From NCBI GenBank assembly GCA_025765615.1, contig JAIVFJ010000155.1, positions 1-64,000 on the forward strand: DNA of 64,000 nucleotides, given 5' to 3'. Positions within the stretch are counted from its first letter, which is position 1. Each line of letters starts with the position of its first letter. The translations under genes were made by a program, and so were the position numbers. The notes under the pieces are model-generated. The model saw only the letters and a list, made by a program, of their open reading frames with translations. It was not told where the DNA came from and made no database searches. Below are positions 44,420 through 56,183 of this stretch, piece by piece. Origin of the DNA: Zopfochytrium polystomum (Eukaryota; Chytridiomycota; Chytridiomycetes; Chytridiales; Chytridiaceae).

Positions 44420-45664
44420 TGTTGAGATTCGACCCACGGGGTACACTACGCCCGTTACTGATGATCCCTTTGAGAACTCCATCCAATCACATTGGATGGG
44501 GTGTTTGAAGGGCTCAGTAGATTCAATACTTGAATGGGGCGCTCGGAAGGGCTAATCTGTTCTCAATAAAAAGAGATAGGCAAAGGCGGCTGTTGTTCTA
44601 GCTTTGTTCATCCTACCGGTAGGAACAATGCAATTAGAACATGCACAAAAACGCGCAAACTACGCACTCTGCACATGTAACACAGCACAGCAAGCATGCA
44701 GAAGCTGTGTACCACTGCCCAATGCTCCGGAATTCCGCTCTCTGCATCGGAATTCCGCTCTCTGCACCGGAATTCCGCGCTCTGCATCGGATTTCCGCTT
44801 CCTGATCTGGAATTCCTCTCTCTGCACCGGAATTCCGCTTCCTGATCTGGAATTCCAGCTTTCCTGCTGTGCTGTGCAATCTGAGCAATGCAACAGGCAT
44901 TTAGGAATCAGTGATTGCACCAATCACTGCATTTCTAAAAGTGAGATAAAAACTGAGCTCACCAGAGATTGCACCAATCATTGGATTTCTAAAAACAAGG
45001 AAAAAGCGGCTTGTTTCCCAAACAAGCTTCCTGATTTGGAAACAACCAAACCAATTTACAAGCAACTGTTTCTCAAACAAGCTGTAAATTGGTTCCTGGT
45101 GGTACTCAGCCCAGACAAAGTGCTCAGCCCAAGGTGGTACTCAGCCCTGGCTGGTACTTAGCCCTGGGTGGTGCACAGCCCAGGCTGGTACTCAGCCCTG
45201 GGTGGTGCTCAGCCCAGGCTGGTACTTAGCCCTGGCTGGTATCCAGCCCTGAGTGATGCCCAGCACTGGGTGGTACTCAGCCCTGAATGGGTACTTAGCC
45301 CAGGCTGGGGATTTGTGCTCAGCCTGTTTTATCTCATTTCTGTGGCCTGCTCTGTGCAGCCCACTGCTCCCTCTGTTTTCTGATGGCTCCAACCTGCAGG
45401 AGTATAAAAGCAGCAACCTCTCACAGAGATCAAAAAAAGGAATCCAACCCCCTCCTTGCTGCTTTGACAGAATCCAGTGCAAAACAAGCCAATCTCTCTT
45501 CCTCCATTTGCTCTCTCTTCCATCTCTGCCCACTCACTCCTCTCTCCTCTTTCTATCCTCTCACTCCTCTCCCTTTTCCATCATCACTGCTCTCTCTCTC
45601 TCTCTCTCTCTCTCTTCATCCCCACACACACCAAGTCCCTCCAGTCCTGGGTGGGATTTCATCA
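44420..45664 (+). repeat. Copia-A 3' LTR
   Basis: 1245 bp, nearly identical to the 5' LTR, followed by the second copy of CAACA (45665-45669). Confidence 0.95.
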
Positions 45665-45669
45665 CAACA

Positions 45670-45850
45670 AGAAAGAGTACGGTCTTGAATCACAAGGAGT
45701 GGTGCGGTGGAGATGCCTGACGACCCTGTAAGTCCGTAGTGCATGGGGTGGGTTTGCCGAGGTGAAACCTGGACGTAGTCTATAACGGTTCACCATTGAT
45801 GGCGCTTTCTCTTCCCGTCGGCCCTTCGGGGCTGGAACAATATAAAAAAA
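45670..45850 (+). mobile_element. tRNA-derived SINE, 3' part
   Basis: Resumes after the second CAACA and ends with a GC-rich hairpin (GGCCCTTCGGGGCT), a short ATATAAAAAAAA tail, and the second copy of ACAGATTAGCCCTTC (45851-45865). Together with 37440-37538 it makes an element of about 280 bp. Confidence 0.75.
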
Positions 45851-45991
45851 ACAGATTAGCCCTTCCAAGCGCCCCATTCAAGTATTGAATCTACTGAGCC
45901 CTTCAAACACCCCATCCAATGTGATTGGATGGAGTTCTCAAAGGGATCATCAGTAACGGGCGTAGTGTACCCCGTGGGTCGAATCTCAACA
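45851..45991 (-). mobile_element. Solo LTR-A, reverse, second part
   Basis: Continues the interrupted reverse LTR (AAGCGCCCCATTCAAG...GTCGAATCTCAACA) and is followed by the second CTCTG (45992-45996). Confidence 0.9.
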
Positions 45992-45996
45992 CTCTG

Positions 45997-48900
45997 GACA
46001 GCAATGATGTTGACCTTCCTCAGTTCCATCCATCTTGTTTCAATGGGGACCTTATGATTCCTTCTCCCACGTCCATCCGTGAAAGGATTAGTCAAAAGCA
46101 GTGCAGAGCCTGGATTCAGCTTGGAGAGAGCTTCTTCAATATGTTCTGCTGCAGCTAATCCCATTGGCACTGTTCCTGTTGACGTAACTCTTGTTGCAGC
46201 ACTGGATGATATGTCCATTGGTGCACCTGTTCCTGTGACATTCAGCCTGTCTAAGGGGATATTTCTTGGTGCAGCAGAGATCTCAAGTGAAAAAAATACC
46301 AGGTGAAAAAACAAACAAACAAAAGACTGTGATCTCACTTGTCTTCTTTCAGTTCTAAGCAAAACATAGTTCTTGCGAAAAATGATATGCCAAATCATGG
46401 AATGTATGACGTATCTTCAAGCTCCAGATGATGGTTTTCAGCTCTTCGGTTGGAGGGAACTTCTATTGCATGTTACAGATATCTCCAGACTTGCTCTGCG
46501 AGCTGTGAAGCGAGTTCAACTTGCAGATTTGAAAGCATTCCAGAAGACCCAGCAAAGCATCAACAAGTCAGTTTTGAAACGCCAGAAATCTGAGTCAGCT
46601 GCTGTTGCAACAGCTGCTCAATCGAAGACATTGAATGTTAGAAGCCATAGACTGAAGCGGTTGAAATCTCTGTTGAAGATTAGCCATCCAGCAATCTCAG
46701 GATTGTCTGCACCTTTGTGGTTGAGAGATGAATGCAAATGTTGAAGTAAAGCATGGCATAATAACAGCAGATAGTTTCAGACATGATCATTTGAGATTTG
46801 ATTCAGCAGACATTTTCACTCTGGACCAGAGAGCGTGGCTGCGATCACTTATTTTGGTGTTGACCAAGGGCATTGTTGAAATTGAGGCTGCTCTGACAGA
46901 TGAAGCACATCATCTCACTGTAGTGACTCTGACAGACACTCTTAATACGAGGTCATCAATTTGCAGTACTCACCTGACAAGTACCTCTTCGGTTGATATG
47001 TGTCGACAACAATTGATCCAAGTTTCAGAATTCATGGGTGCCAGAGGAATTCCTGTAATGTCTTGGACAACTGATGGTGCAACTGCACAGCTTGCTCATT
47101 TTCAATATGGGAAACATACACCAACATCATTTCTTGCTGTTTCAAGGATGGCCCATGCTGCATATGACAACCAACTGAAGCTACTGAAGGGTTTACCACA
47201 AGGTTGGCAAATGAAATCAATTGCCAGCATGATTCTTCAGAGCGCCCCTTCATTTCTCCAAGCCACTGAAGAACGACCACCACCAGCACACAACTCTATT
47301 TCTTCTTTTCTCGAAAGAGACCTTCTTCTGCAAACAAATGGGCTTAAAGGAGTCAGTCATGAAGCAGATATGTTGGAAAGTCATGGAACTCAGCACAGAA
47401 CAACCAATTTAACTGATCACATGATGGTCGACAACGATTGTGAAAATTCAAGTAATGCAAGTTATGGAACTGAAAGCTCTACAGCACAGAGGCCATTAGA
47501 AACAATGTTGTACCCTTTGAATCCTAGCCCTCCGTCAGTCAAGTACTATTCATCCTCAAATTGGAAACTTGCCACCATTCTGCCAACTGATCTTCAGATG
47601 CGAGATATCTGGAAGCGTACAAGGTTTTCACCAACTTGGCAGTACTTTGCGTTTTCTTGTGGTTACTCTGTGGGTGACGATTTGATTTTGGATGAAACCA
47701 TAGTGAGCCCTCCATCACTTCAGATTCGCAGCTGGCATGATTCAGAGCGCCACTCTCCGTTCCTCCAGCTCCAGGAGGAGGTGAATAAGCTGCTTAACAG
47801 CCCTCTTGTGGAGCTTTTCTACGCAGTGCAAACTTTGAAAAACGCAAAATTGGCCAGAATACAGTGTCAAAACGCCGCTGCAGCAGCAGTTTATGGGCAG
47901 AAGACAGCATCCCAAAAGGCTCTGAAGTCTGCTCTGCGAAGTGAAAAGCAGAGTGAGAATTCATTCAGAGTGATTTGTGGTCAAGCCGCAGAATACATAG
48001 AGTCCACAATTTGGACTCTACATTGCCTAAACTTGCAAGCAGACTGGGTGGTGAAAAAGTGGGCTGTAGGGCAGCATGTGAAGGCCATTGCACAGAGAAG
48101 AGACTACGAGTCACAACAAGCCTCCTTTGCTGAGTCATCCTAGCATCAGTGCCTGCAGAAATAAGCCAGAGAGCAAACTCCAGCATCGGTTTAAGAAGGC
48201 AGATATCTCATATTACAGATTATTCAATGCTTATTCATTTTATGAACATTCCACAATTTTGGGACAGCTTGTCAAAATACCTGAAGTGTGGAAAGACTTG
48301 AGAAATGATTTCCTGGATGCAAAAGCTTTGAAGTTGAGAAATTTCCACAGCAAGATATCCGAAAAGCGATACACATTCCTTTGAAAATCCGTTTTGATAT
48401 AATGGGCCATCACTTACTCACATTTTTTGAAGACATGTCACATCTTGCGTCCAAAAGGCTTGTGAGGAAGAACTTTCTGAAGCTGGAGTGCAATTTGTTG
48501 GATTGGATCCATCTTCCAGTCAGAGAGTGACAGATTCTGCTGATGGTGAGACTCTTCTGCCAAAAGCCTGGTGGAAACGTGACGCCATGGAAGTTGAGCA
48601 AGGCAGACTTGCTATTTCAGAAAGGTGGAGAACAAATTTCAACAACTTGGTTTTGTAAGGGAGGCAGAGTTTGCTATTGTGATCAGAGGCTTCTACGATG
48701 CTTTTGATACTCGTGGACTTTCAGATGACGTCTGTATGGCCAAATGCCAGTTGAATATTGAGTACTTCATGAGCAAGTTAGGCTCAGAGCTAACTCAAGT
48801 TCATACTGCTACAAAGTCTCACTTTTCAGGACTTAACAGCGAAGTTGTTTGGGGCGTTCTTATGAATGCAACTGCATTGATAGCACTATTCCGAAATCTG

Positions 48901-49599
48901 CAGCAGATTCCAATCAACAACAATGTAACATTGAAAGCTACTGCAAGAAAAACTGTAGCTCATCCGATCTTGAACACACAGAGCTTGGGAACAAACCCTG
49001 TTGAGCAGTGTTTTAGAAGGATTCGGGAAAAGGATAGATCAGGTGGAAGAGGAAGGAACGAAAAATCCAATGCAGAGCAAGTCAATGCCACTTTAAGATC
49101 TGTTCTTGTGGCAGAGAAGTACATCCATCTGCCACATGCAGAGAGAGGATTTGCAATGCCAAAGGCACCTAATGGAAAAACCTACTTGGATCGAACGTCT
49201 GAAAAGGAGATCTCTTCATGGAATGACCCAGCTCAAAAGTCCATACCAAGTAATAAGCAGATTAACAAGCAGACAAAATCTATGCAATATAGTCCATACT
49301 TGATGCCAATTCCAACACCTCGAAGCATTAGCAAAGCACGAGTCAAAGCTGCTGAATTGACTGCAATTCCAGTAACGAGAAGCAGGCTGGGAACGAGTTC
49401 CCCAGTTTGCACCTCTGCATCTGACCCTGTAGAACACTCAAACAGCATGGTATGTGAATCGATGGAAGCCAGGGAGGAAGTGCAAAGCCTTCCACACCAA
49501 GCAGCTTTGGGTGATGTCACAAATGTTCAGCATTACATGTTGAATCAATTATTTGTGTCATCAATAAATGATTTCGAATCTGTGGGTAGTATGTTGTAG
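45997..49599 (+). pseudogene. Right part of a decayed transposon gene (element E)
   Basis: Continues element E from the LTR target site. Longest frames: 46728-48143 (471 residues) and 48625-49599 (324 residues), with at least three frame changes between 46700 and 48620. Features include ISWTTDGATAQL-like sequence (about 47050), and near the end TQSLGTNPVEQCFRRIREK, SGGRGRNEK and QVNATLRSVL. The last resemble in style the C-terminal blocks of P-element/THAP9-type transposases; the resemblance is weak and from memory. The long, repeat-free coding sequence and its co-location with the insertion nest support a DNA transposon. Terminal inverted repeats were not identified. Confidence 0.5.
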
Positions 49600-49689
49600 T
49601 GTAGGTGACGTGGATGTGGTAGTCGCACCTTCATTCATTTCTCTAACTAAAGAAGGGCATTGGCAACAGCAGACAAAAGAAAATTTTTT

Positions 49690-49870
49690 TTCTCAGTTTT
49701 TGGTGAAACCACCATCCACGAATCAGAGCCTTGCGAGCGGTGCAAAAGGCCTGGGCGCATCTCGTTCTGCGTGAGGGTTCCAGTTTTGTAGGAGAAGATG
49801 TCAATCGCGCCAAAATCTTCGTTCAGATTGGTGTTGTTCGCCTTGAACAGAACGCGCTTGGGCTCTTCAG
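49690..49870 (-). pseudogene. P4-ATPase phosphorylation-site fragment with Asp-to-Tyr change
   Basis: The minus strand reads VLFKANNTNLNEDFGAID and then IFSYKTGTLTQNEM. Flippases have NLNEDLGQ..IFSDKTGTLTQNE, where the Asp of DKTGT is phosphorylated in every catalytic cycle; here the codon is TAC (Tyr). The protein similarity ends on both sides in broken sequence. It lies upstream, in gene order, of the N-domain fragment at 34100-34982 on the same strand. Confidence 0.75.
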
Positions 49871-50918
49871 TTGAAGCAGGCCGCACATCCAGCCAACACG
49901 TCGCTGACAAGCAGCGTGTACGCGGCCAGCGGGCCGCGCTGGGCTTCTGGGTCGCAGTAGATGGCAGGCAGGCGCGCGAGTGGGCCGTTGCTGCCGCTTG
50001 CACAGCAGCACAAGATCTGTGGGCGTGCATGCACACATTTACGTCGCGTGCTTGGTTGCGTGTTGGCACTTGTTGGTGGCCACGAGCTGGGTGAAGCTCT
50101 TTGTTGTTTTTTTTGGGATGGCAGGGTGTTAGCACTTATTGATTCTAGCACACACTCACACCACACTCTCACATCCTTCTCCTCCTGCGTCATCAGCGAC
50201 GTGCATAAGGAGATAGAGCGTGTGGTAATCCTTTTTTTCGCCCTACGAGCTGCTGTGCTGCTGTTGGTGGCCGGGGGCGCATCGCCTTCGGCGCAGGCGG
50301 CAGCGGTGGTCTCGCAGATGCTGGCCTCGTTGGGGGCCGTAGTTTTGACGGCGCTCAAGGCGCGGCCGTCGACAGTGAAAAAAGCTGCGGGCCTGGGCGG
50401 CCACCTAGCGGTGCAGGGGTGAAAAAGGCGTGGAATATTGGGAAGCGGCAGGTCGGCCGCGGAGGATGACGATGATGGTGTGTAGCGGGTCAGCAGAAAG
50501 AACGAGGCGCCAGGGTTGACGTGGCGGAGAGCAGCGACAGCGCGGACACCAACAAAGCAGCACAAGTCAGGAGGCGTGGGACACGGTGGGTGAGCGCGAC
50601 AGCAGCAGCGACAGCAGCGGCGACGGCAGTGGCGGCAGTCACGAGGGAACGTGGGGTGCGGCGAACAACGACGACAATGATGCAGGTGGGAGCGAGCGCT
50701 GGTTGAGCAAGTGGAGCAAGCTGTGGATGGCAGCAGCAGCGAGCATCGTCAGGATCGAGGTCTCAGCCGGTGGCAGACGAGCGTCTGGGCCAAGTCGGCC
50801 TCGGTGGTTGTGGTGCGTGTGGAAGGAGCACCTGATGGGGGGTAGGGCTGTCTTTGTCTCTGCCTGCTACCTTATTTCGTATTTTCCCCTTAAATTGCCT
50901 GTTACTTATAAATATAGT

Positions 50919-51031
<113 letters not shown>

Positions 51032-52334
51032 ATCTGTTTCTCTGTCTCTCTCTCTCTTTCTCTTTGACTGTGTCTCTCTCTCTTTCTGCCTTTCCTTGTC
51101 ATTGTTTTTCCTCACTTTCTTTCAAGTCTTCTTGTGGTCGTTATAGACGTTCCTTGTTGAGGAACGTCTTCAATGACCACAGCAAGCAAAAAAAGGCAGC
51201 CTTGCAGGCAGCTGTGGAGCAATTGAGGGAATAGGTGCAAGCTGCACTGCAGCCACCATTGTTGGCCAAAGCAGTTCCTGTACACTTGCCGCCTCACTGC
51301 ACAGCCTTCACTGGCACAGCCTCGGCCCTGTGCAGGAATAGAGCCAGCGCATTGATCATGAGCTCACTCCTGTTGATTTGTGTTTGGTGGGGGAGGAGGT
51401 GGTGTTGGTGGAGGATTCCTATGGAGCATTTTTGCCATCCTAACTCTGTTGCTGTTGTCAATCAGCAACACCTGTTTGTTACAATGAATTTCGCCTATTC
51501 CAGCATGCTTGCCTGCGACATCAGTGACAAACTATCTGCTCCCTTGCATGCAAAACTAAAAGAGAAGATGACACTGCCCGTTTGTGAACTGCAAACTTTA
51601 CAGTGATATCTTCTAACAGGATTCCTGAAAGATAAAAACTACTGTGTTTGTCAAGGCCTATTTAGTATCTCTGACCACCTACTTAAGCAGACTAAACGAG
51701 CGGTAGCAAAACTGTGGAAAATAACAGTAGCTATTGTGGAGACAAATTGGGACAAGATGGTTGTGGAGCATTGGTCTGGTTGATAAGCAGCAGACTCTGG
51801 CCTGTGCTGGTTACCTGGATAGCAAACATCATCAAGACTCCAGTAATCTCAAGGTCTGGTTTTTTTTTTTGTAATTGGGCACTCCTGTTTGGTTTGTTGT
51901 TGAGTAGTTTCAACATATTTTTTTTTCAACAAAGTATGTTGAGTTTGTCAACCATCAATCCCATCGCAAAAGTGCTCCTGAACTGAAACCATTCACAAAC
52001 TACAGAAGGCTTATCTCTTTCATGACAATCAGTTAACAGAAGGGCTTTGATGAGAATTCATAAGACATGGAGACTGTGATGGTTGCAGTTGTTCATTTGC
52101 AGTCAGAACTTGTTGCTAAACGTCACTTGTCAGTGATTTTGGAAGGTGGAGAAATGGTTGTTATCGATATGAGGCTTGTGAAGGGTGTGATTGGACTAGT
52201 CAAAACTGGTTGTGGCAGGTCTTGGGTAGTGTTGGAAAAGCCAAGAAACGTCATTGTTCTTCGTGAATGAGCATCTTTCCATCAGAGCAAGGAATTAAGT
52301 TGATTGTCTCCTTCTTCAATATCCACCCTCTGAT

Positions 52335-52515
52335 CATCTTGAAGTGGGTGCACCAGCTCCCATTCTTGGAAAATGGGAGTTCCCACCACCATTTTTCCTT
52401 GTCTCTTGTTTCAATCCCCAACACTTTCGTGAAAACTGGTTGCCTCAGCCCCCATTCTTAGAAACGGGAGCTCCCACCACCATTTTTCTTTCCTCTGGTT
52501 TCAATCCTCACTCCC
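52335..52515. repeat. Imperfect tandem duplication, about 90-bp unit
   Basis: Two units share CCATTCTT(G/A)GAAA, GGGAG(T/C)(T/C)CCCACCACCATTTTTC and TTTCAATCC. No coding sense in either frame. Confidence 0.6.
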
Positions 52516-53406
52516 TCCAGAAAATGTCTGGTCCCAGAGCTACCATTTTGCTAAAAATGGTAGCGACAGATCCATTTCTGATGCAAAATGGTAGCTATGT
52601 GACCAGCCATGGCCCCTAGTGGGGGTCGCAGCTGCCATGGACAAGAACGAACTTTGTGTCGGTGGAGAGCGTGCACGACATATCTCAGCCAGGGGACGAG
52701 GTCGTACCGCTCTTTGTTGGGACTGCAGTGTAAGAGGCTTAGGCGGGGTCGAACTGCCCCAGGACGTTTGCGAGGGGTGCGGCTTGCCCAGTGGCATTGA
52801 TGGTGAGGCCGCCGATGTGGGCCCGGTTCTTTTGGATGTCCCTTTCAGGAACTTGTGGATTGGCCGCAGCAGGTCGGTGATTGGAAACGTCCCTTTTGCA
52901 GAACAAACAGGGTGAATCACCCTTAGAAATGAGGAGATTCATAGGCCAAGTTAACGTCAACTCACCGAGTTACAACAGTTCATTCCCAATAGTGAGCGCG
53001 GAGGCATGAAAAGACCGCTCCAGTGTATTCGACCGATTGATTGTCCAGGCTGTCGCTGGCAGAATCCGAAAAGGCGCGAGCGGATGAATTACAATTTCCT
53101 TTTCTTCCCTCACAAATCGTGTTGTCCAATGAATCCGCAGTGTAGCAGCTAAAGGCAAAGCAATTGCCCTCCGCCTGAAACTTCGAAAACGTCTAGATAT
53201 CTGTGGCGGGCAGGGTAAGGTCAACTCGGTCCGGTTGATGAGGTGTATGGAGTAATAACTTCGAGGAGACTGTGGGGTGTAATTATAGTCACGTGCTCGA
53301 GGGTGTGGCGCAATTAAGGCCAACTTGTGGGGGAACGAAAGGAAGAAAAGAAAGATTCGTCAACCAAACCCATCGTCCACATCGATCAACAGCACATACT
53401 TCAGCC

Positions 53407-53944
53407 ATGGCGCACTCCAAAGTTTGGTACTCACACCCCCGCAACTACGGCAAGGGCTCTCGCCAGTGGTGAGTGCACCAGCAGATCTCTCCTTATGCGA
53501 TACCTATCGTCCCAATCCCAACTGCTGCGCCCGGCGAAGGATCTGGATTCTGTTGCGGCTGGAGGGCTTGGAGGGACCAGGCAGATCCGCACCGGATCTG
53601 TTGGTTGTTGTAGCAGATCCCACTCACCGACGTTTCCGGCTGTCGCACCAGCCGATCGCAATGTTCCGCTCTCAGTTTCGAGTATTTGTGAAACGATCGT
53701 CAAACATCACCAACCCTTTGCATTTTCGCTTCTCTTCAAATCGCTCAGCCGCGTCTGCGCCCACCAGGCTGGTCTGATCCGCAAGTACGGCCTCGACCTG
53801 TGCCGTCAGTGCTTCCGGGAGTACTCCCGTGATATTGGTTTCGTCAAGGTCAGTTACTTCTTTTTTCTCATGAATGGCACGTTTTGCTCACACTTCGCTC
53901 CCACCTCGTCCCACCCCGTTTCTCGATAACGCCAGTCCCGCTAA
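53407..53944 (+). CDS. RPS29: Ribosomal protein uS14 (S29)
   Basis: Small-subunit cytoplasmic ribosomal protein. Exons 53407-53468, 53749-53848 and 53936-53944 give exactly 56 residues, the usual S29 length. It starts [19 protein letters not shown]. The zinc-binding pairs CRVC and CRQC are intact and the end is [14 protein letters not shown]. Introns are 280 bp (GTGAGT...CTCAG) and 87 bp (GTCAGT...GCCAG); the first splits a Cys codon inside the zinc finger, and the last exon encodes only two residues plus the stop. The longer ORFs over intron 1 are shadows. The gene is clean, with no frame error. Confidence 0.95.
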
Positions 53945-54670
53945 GGTTGTCGAATTTTGGAACGATTGCTGGATTGACCGGGGAGGAAAACCGTGGTGGG
54001 CTGGAGAGTGATGAATTTGGAAAGTGATGGGGTGTGCGTTGCCCCATGTTGTCGATCGGCGACTATTAGTGTTGGTCATGCGAAGGTGCGGAAGGCTTTC
54101 TCAACACTAATAAATGGTCCGCTGATTTTTTGGGAGGTTTTCTTATTTGTGTGTAATCCTCGGCGTCGTCAGGTCGGGTGGCAGTGTCAGTGTTGGGTTG
54201 GTCGTGCTGGATGACTGAATACCAGCAACAAGTAAGGAAACTTCGCCAAAATATACCACACGTGGCTGAAGCTCACCTCGATCGTTAGTTCATCCGCCAC
54301 ACCAAGCTTCCGGTGCACGTGGACCAACGAAGGCCCGGTAGCTCCTCCAGCCCCTCTCCTCTCCACGCCACTCGGCTCGGGGCAATCCCACTAGAAAGAG
54401 GAACTCACAGTTCATCCAGCAGAAGAGACTCAATGGCTCTTCCGTCATCCTGCGAAATAAAATCTTAACGCTCAAGGTGACCTCCCACCGCAGCGAAAAA
54501 CGTTTCAGTTGCGGACATGAATTCCGAATGGTCGCGATCGCTGCGGGAAGCACACCATGGTGGTAAACTCGAAAAAATTGAAGTCGATTTGACGAACGGA
54601 CGGCGTGGCCGATCAGCGGCAGCTGCCTCTTCAGAATGTGACTCGACAGTGACTCATTCAGAAGGCATGG
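53945..54670. other. Intergenic region between RPS29 and ARPC4
   Basis: No gene is recognised. The first exon of ARPC4 may lie here but I could not place it. Confidence 0.35.
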
Positions 54671-55378
54671 GTGGGGGTGGTCGTGGATGCCGCCATCAAT
54701 TGTCGGATTCAAAGTCTTCTCGCTGCTGCAATCTGCCTGGAAAACTTCGCCTGCCAGATGGCCGAAGGCCACAACAAGCCTGAGGTCGAGTCGACGTCAG
54801 TTCCAGTTGTTGTGTTTTGTTTTGGCATCCACAGCGGCGATGCCCCAACCCCCTCACAACTATCAAAAGAAACACCGAATAACAGATATTCTTCTTCCAG
54901 GAAAACAGGGGAACTAATTCTTACGCCCTGTCCTTGTTTCCCGCAACGAATATGAGCAGGTATTCATCGAACCATCCAACAACGCCGTTCGCATCAGCTT
55001 CAAAATAAGGAAAGCCGACGATCTGGAAAGAGCCTTCGCGCAAAAGCATTTAAAGGTCGTCATGATCAGGGCAGAGACTTACCTGATTCTGATGAGGAAG
55101 CCGTTTCGGGTGAGGGCCGAGTGGAGGGGTTACTCTAGCGCCATTTTCTTGTCCCTTTCTTCACATCTAACACAAGCAAAGCAGGGATCGACATGAGCTT
55201 CCTCGTTACAAACTTCCACACAGAGCAAATGCTGAAGTACAAGCTCGCTGACTTTGTCCTTCATGTCATAGAGGTTGTAAGCAAGGAAATTACCTTGAAC
55301 AGTTTGACGTATCATGCGAGAGCGCGTACTCTGGCGAAGTCGGCTGACTTTGTTTTACCCATGTTCGTGTCACGATGA
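54671..55378 (+). CDS. ARPC4: Actin-related protein 2/3 complex subunit 4 (ARPC4), 5' end uncertain
   Basis: A core subunit of the Arp2/3 complex, which nucleates branched actin. Exon ending at 54795 has LLAAAICLENFACQMAEGHN and KPEVEST. The intron 54796-54900 (GTCAGT...TTCCAG) leads to KTGELILTP. Removing one C from CCC (54926-54928) continues into VLVSRNEYEQVFIEPSNNAV and RKADDLERAF..MIRAETYLILMRKPFR. A second intron (from 55110 to 55184) leads to GIDMSFLVTNFHTEQM and ends ARARTLAKSADFVLP; joining it needs one extra G. The alignment with known ARPC4 is strong along its length. The N-terminal residues (MSxxLRPYL in relatives) were not found, so the start is open. Two one-base discrepancies in an essential, normally single-copy gene point to sequence error. 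Confidence 0.85.
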
Positions 55379-55449
55379 ATTTCATTCCTTAAATGGGCGC
55401 TGATGACAAGATCTGGGCTTCTATTTCGATGAACAACCCAAACCAAATT

Positions 55450-55973
55450 CTATCCACTACTCACGGTTTTTTTTCTTCTAGTTCGAAACACTACACGCTC
55501 CCACTCCCCGAGTTGCGCCAAGAATGCCGAGTTTGGCGCAACGATCGGTCTTGCCTCGCGCGCAATCTCCAGCGCCCTATCCCTCGGGATCGCAGCTTCC
55601 ACATGAGGAGCGCCACCACGACCGAACCGCTTCTGGACGAGCCCATCCTGCAGTGCACAAGGACGTTTCCGGCTCGTCCAGACTGCTGGATCTCGTCGAC
55701 AAACTCGACAGCCTTAGGGAACCACGGCAGGAGGTCGGCGCCAGACACTGCGTCCTCGACGGAGATCGGCAGGTACTCGATACCGTCGTCCTTGAAGGGA
55801 GATCGGTCGTCTTCCAGCACTTGAATGACTCTTGTGATGCCAAGCGATCGAAGGAGGTTGCGATCTTTCGACGCAGCGAGGTTGCCGATGTAAAGCAAGG
55901 GAGGGCCTGGGTAGGCTGTGACGAGGTTGATCGGCTCTGATACCTTGAACGGGTTTTGGCGGGGTAGCTCCAT
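55450..55973 (-). CDS. Dual-specificity protein phosphatase (DSP-like), one frameshift
   Basis: Cysteine-dependent phosphatase that acts on phospho-Tyr/Ser/Thr or other phosphorylated substrates. From ATG 55973: PLLYIGNLAASKDRNLLRSL (substrate loop start), ITRVIQVLEDD, YLPISVEDAVSGADLLPWF with the general-acid loop region, and the signature VLVHCRMGSSRSGSVV, i.e. HCx5R with Ser next. At about 55590-55594 the frame must change by one base. It then gives IPRDRALEIAREARPIVAPN and SAFLAQLGEWE, the usual C-terminal helices, to TAG at 55450-55452. Small, without targeting sequences. It converges on ARPC4 with 71 bp between the stops. Confidence 0.82.
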
Positions 55974-56183
55974 GGCTGCGCCCTCACCTTATTTTTTTTT
56001 AGCCTCGGGTCGAATCGCTCCTTCCAAGCGCTTTGTTGAGTGAGCGGTACAATTTAACGTTCGGACCCTGTTGGAGAAGGGCCGCGAATAATGCCTTGTA
56101 ACCTTGTTGTTTGAGTCTATTCCTTCCCCTCCGTCCATCGTTTTGTGACATTTTTACCCTGTTTGCCGCTTCCTTGCCCTCGC

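Larger units (their letters stand above)
37539..45664 (+). mobile_element. Full-length Ty1/copia LTR retrotransposon (copia-A), TSD CAACA
   Basis: An 8126-bp element with 1245-bp LTRs (37539-38783, 44420-45664), both TG...CA, flanked by CAACA at 37534-37538 and 45665-45669. I found one difference between the LTRs by eye (C versus T at about 37860), so insertion is very recent. A polypurine tract (GCGGGGGTG) precedes the 3' LTR. The internal region holds one open polyprotein frame. The region after the 5' LTR (CAAAGCTACCTACAAG) does not start with the usual TGG of a tRNA 3'-end primer site, so priming may use another tRNA region. Confidence 0.96.

Noticed and set aside
53325..53929. 150- and 200-residue ORFs over the RPS29 region
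   Set aside because: They read through intron 1; the 56-residue spliced product matches S29 exactly in length and zinc motifs.
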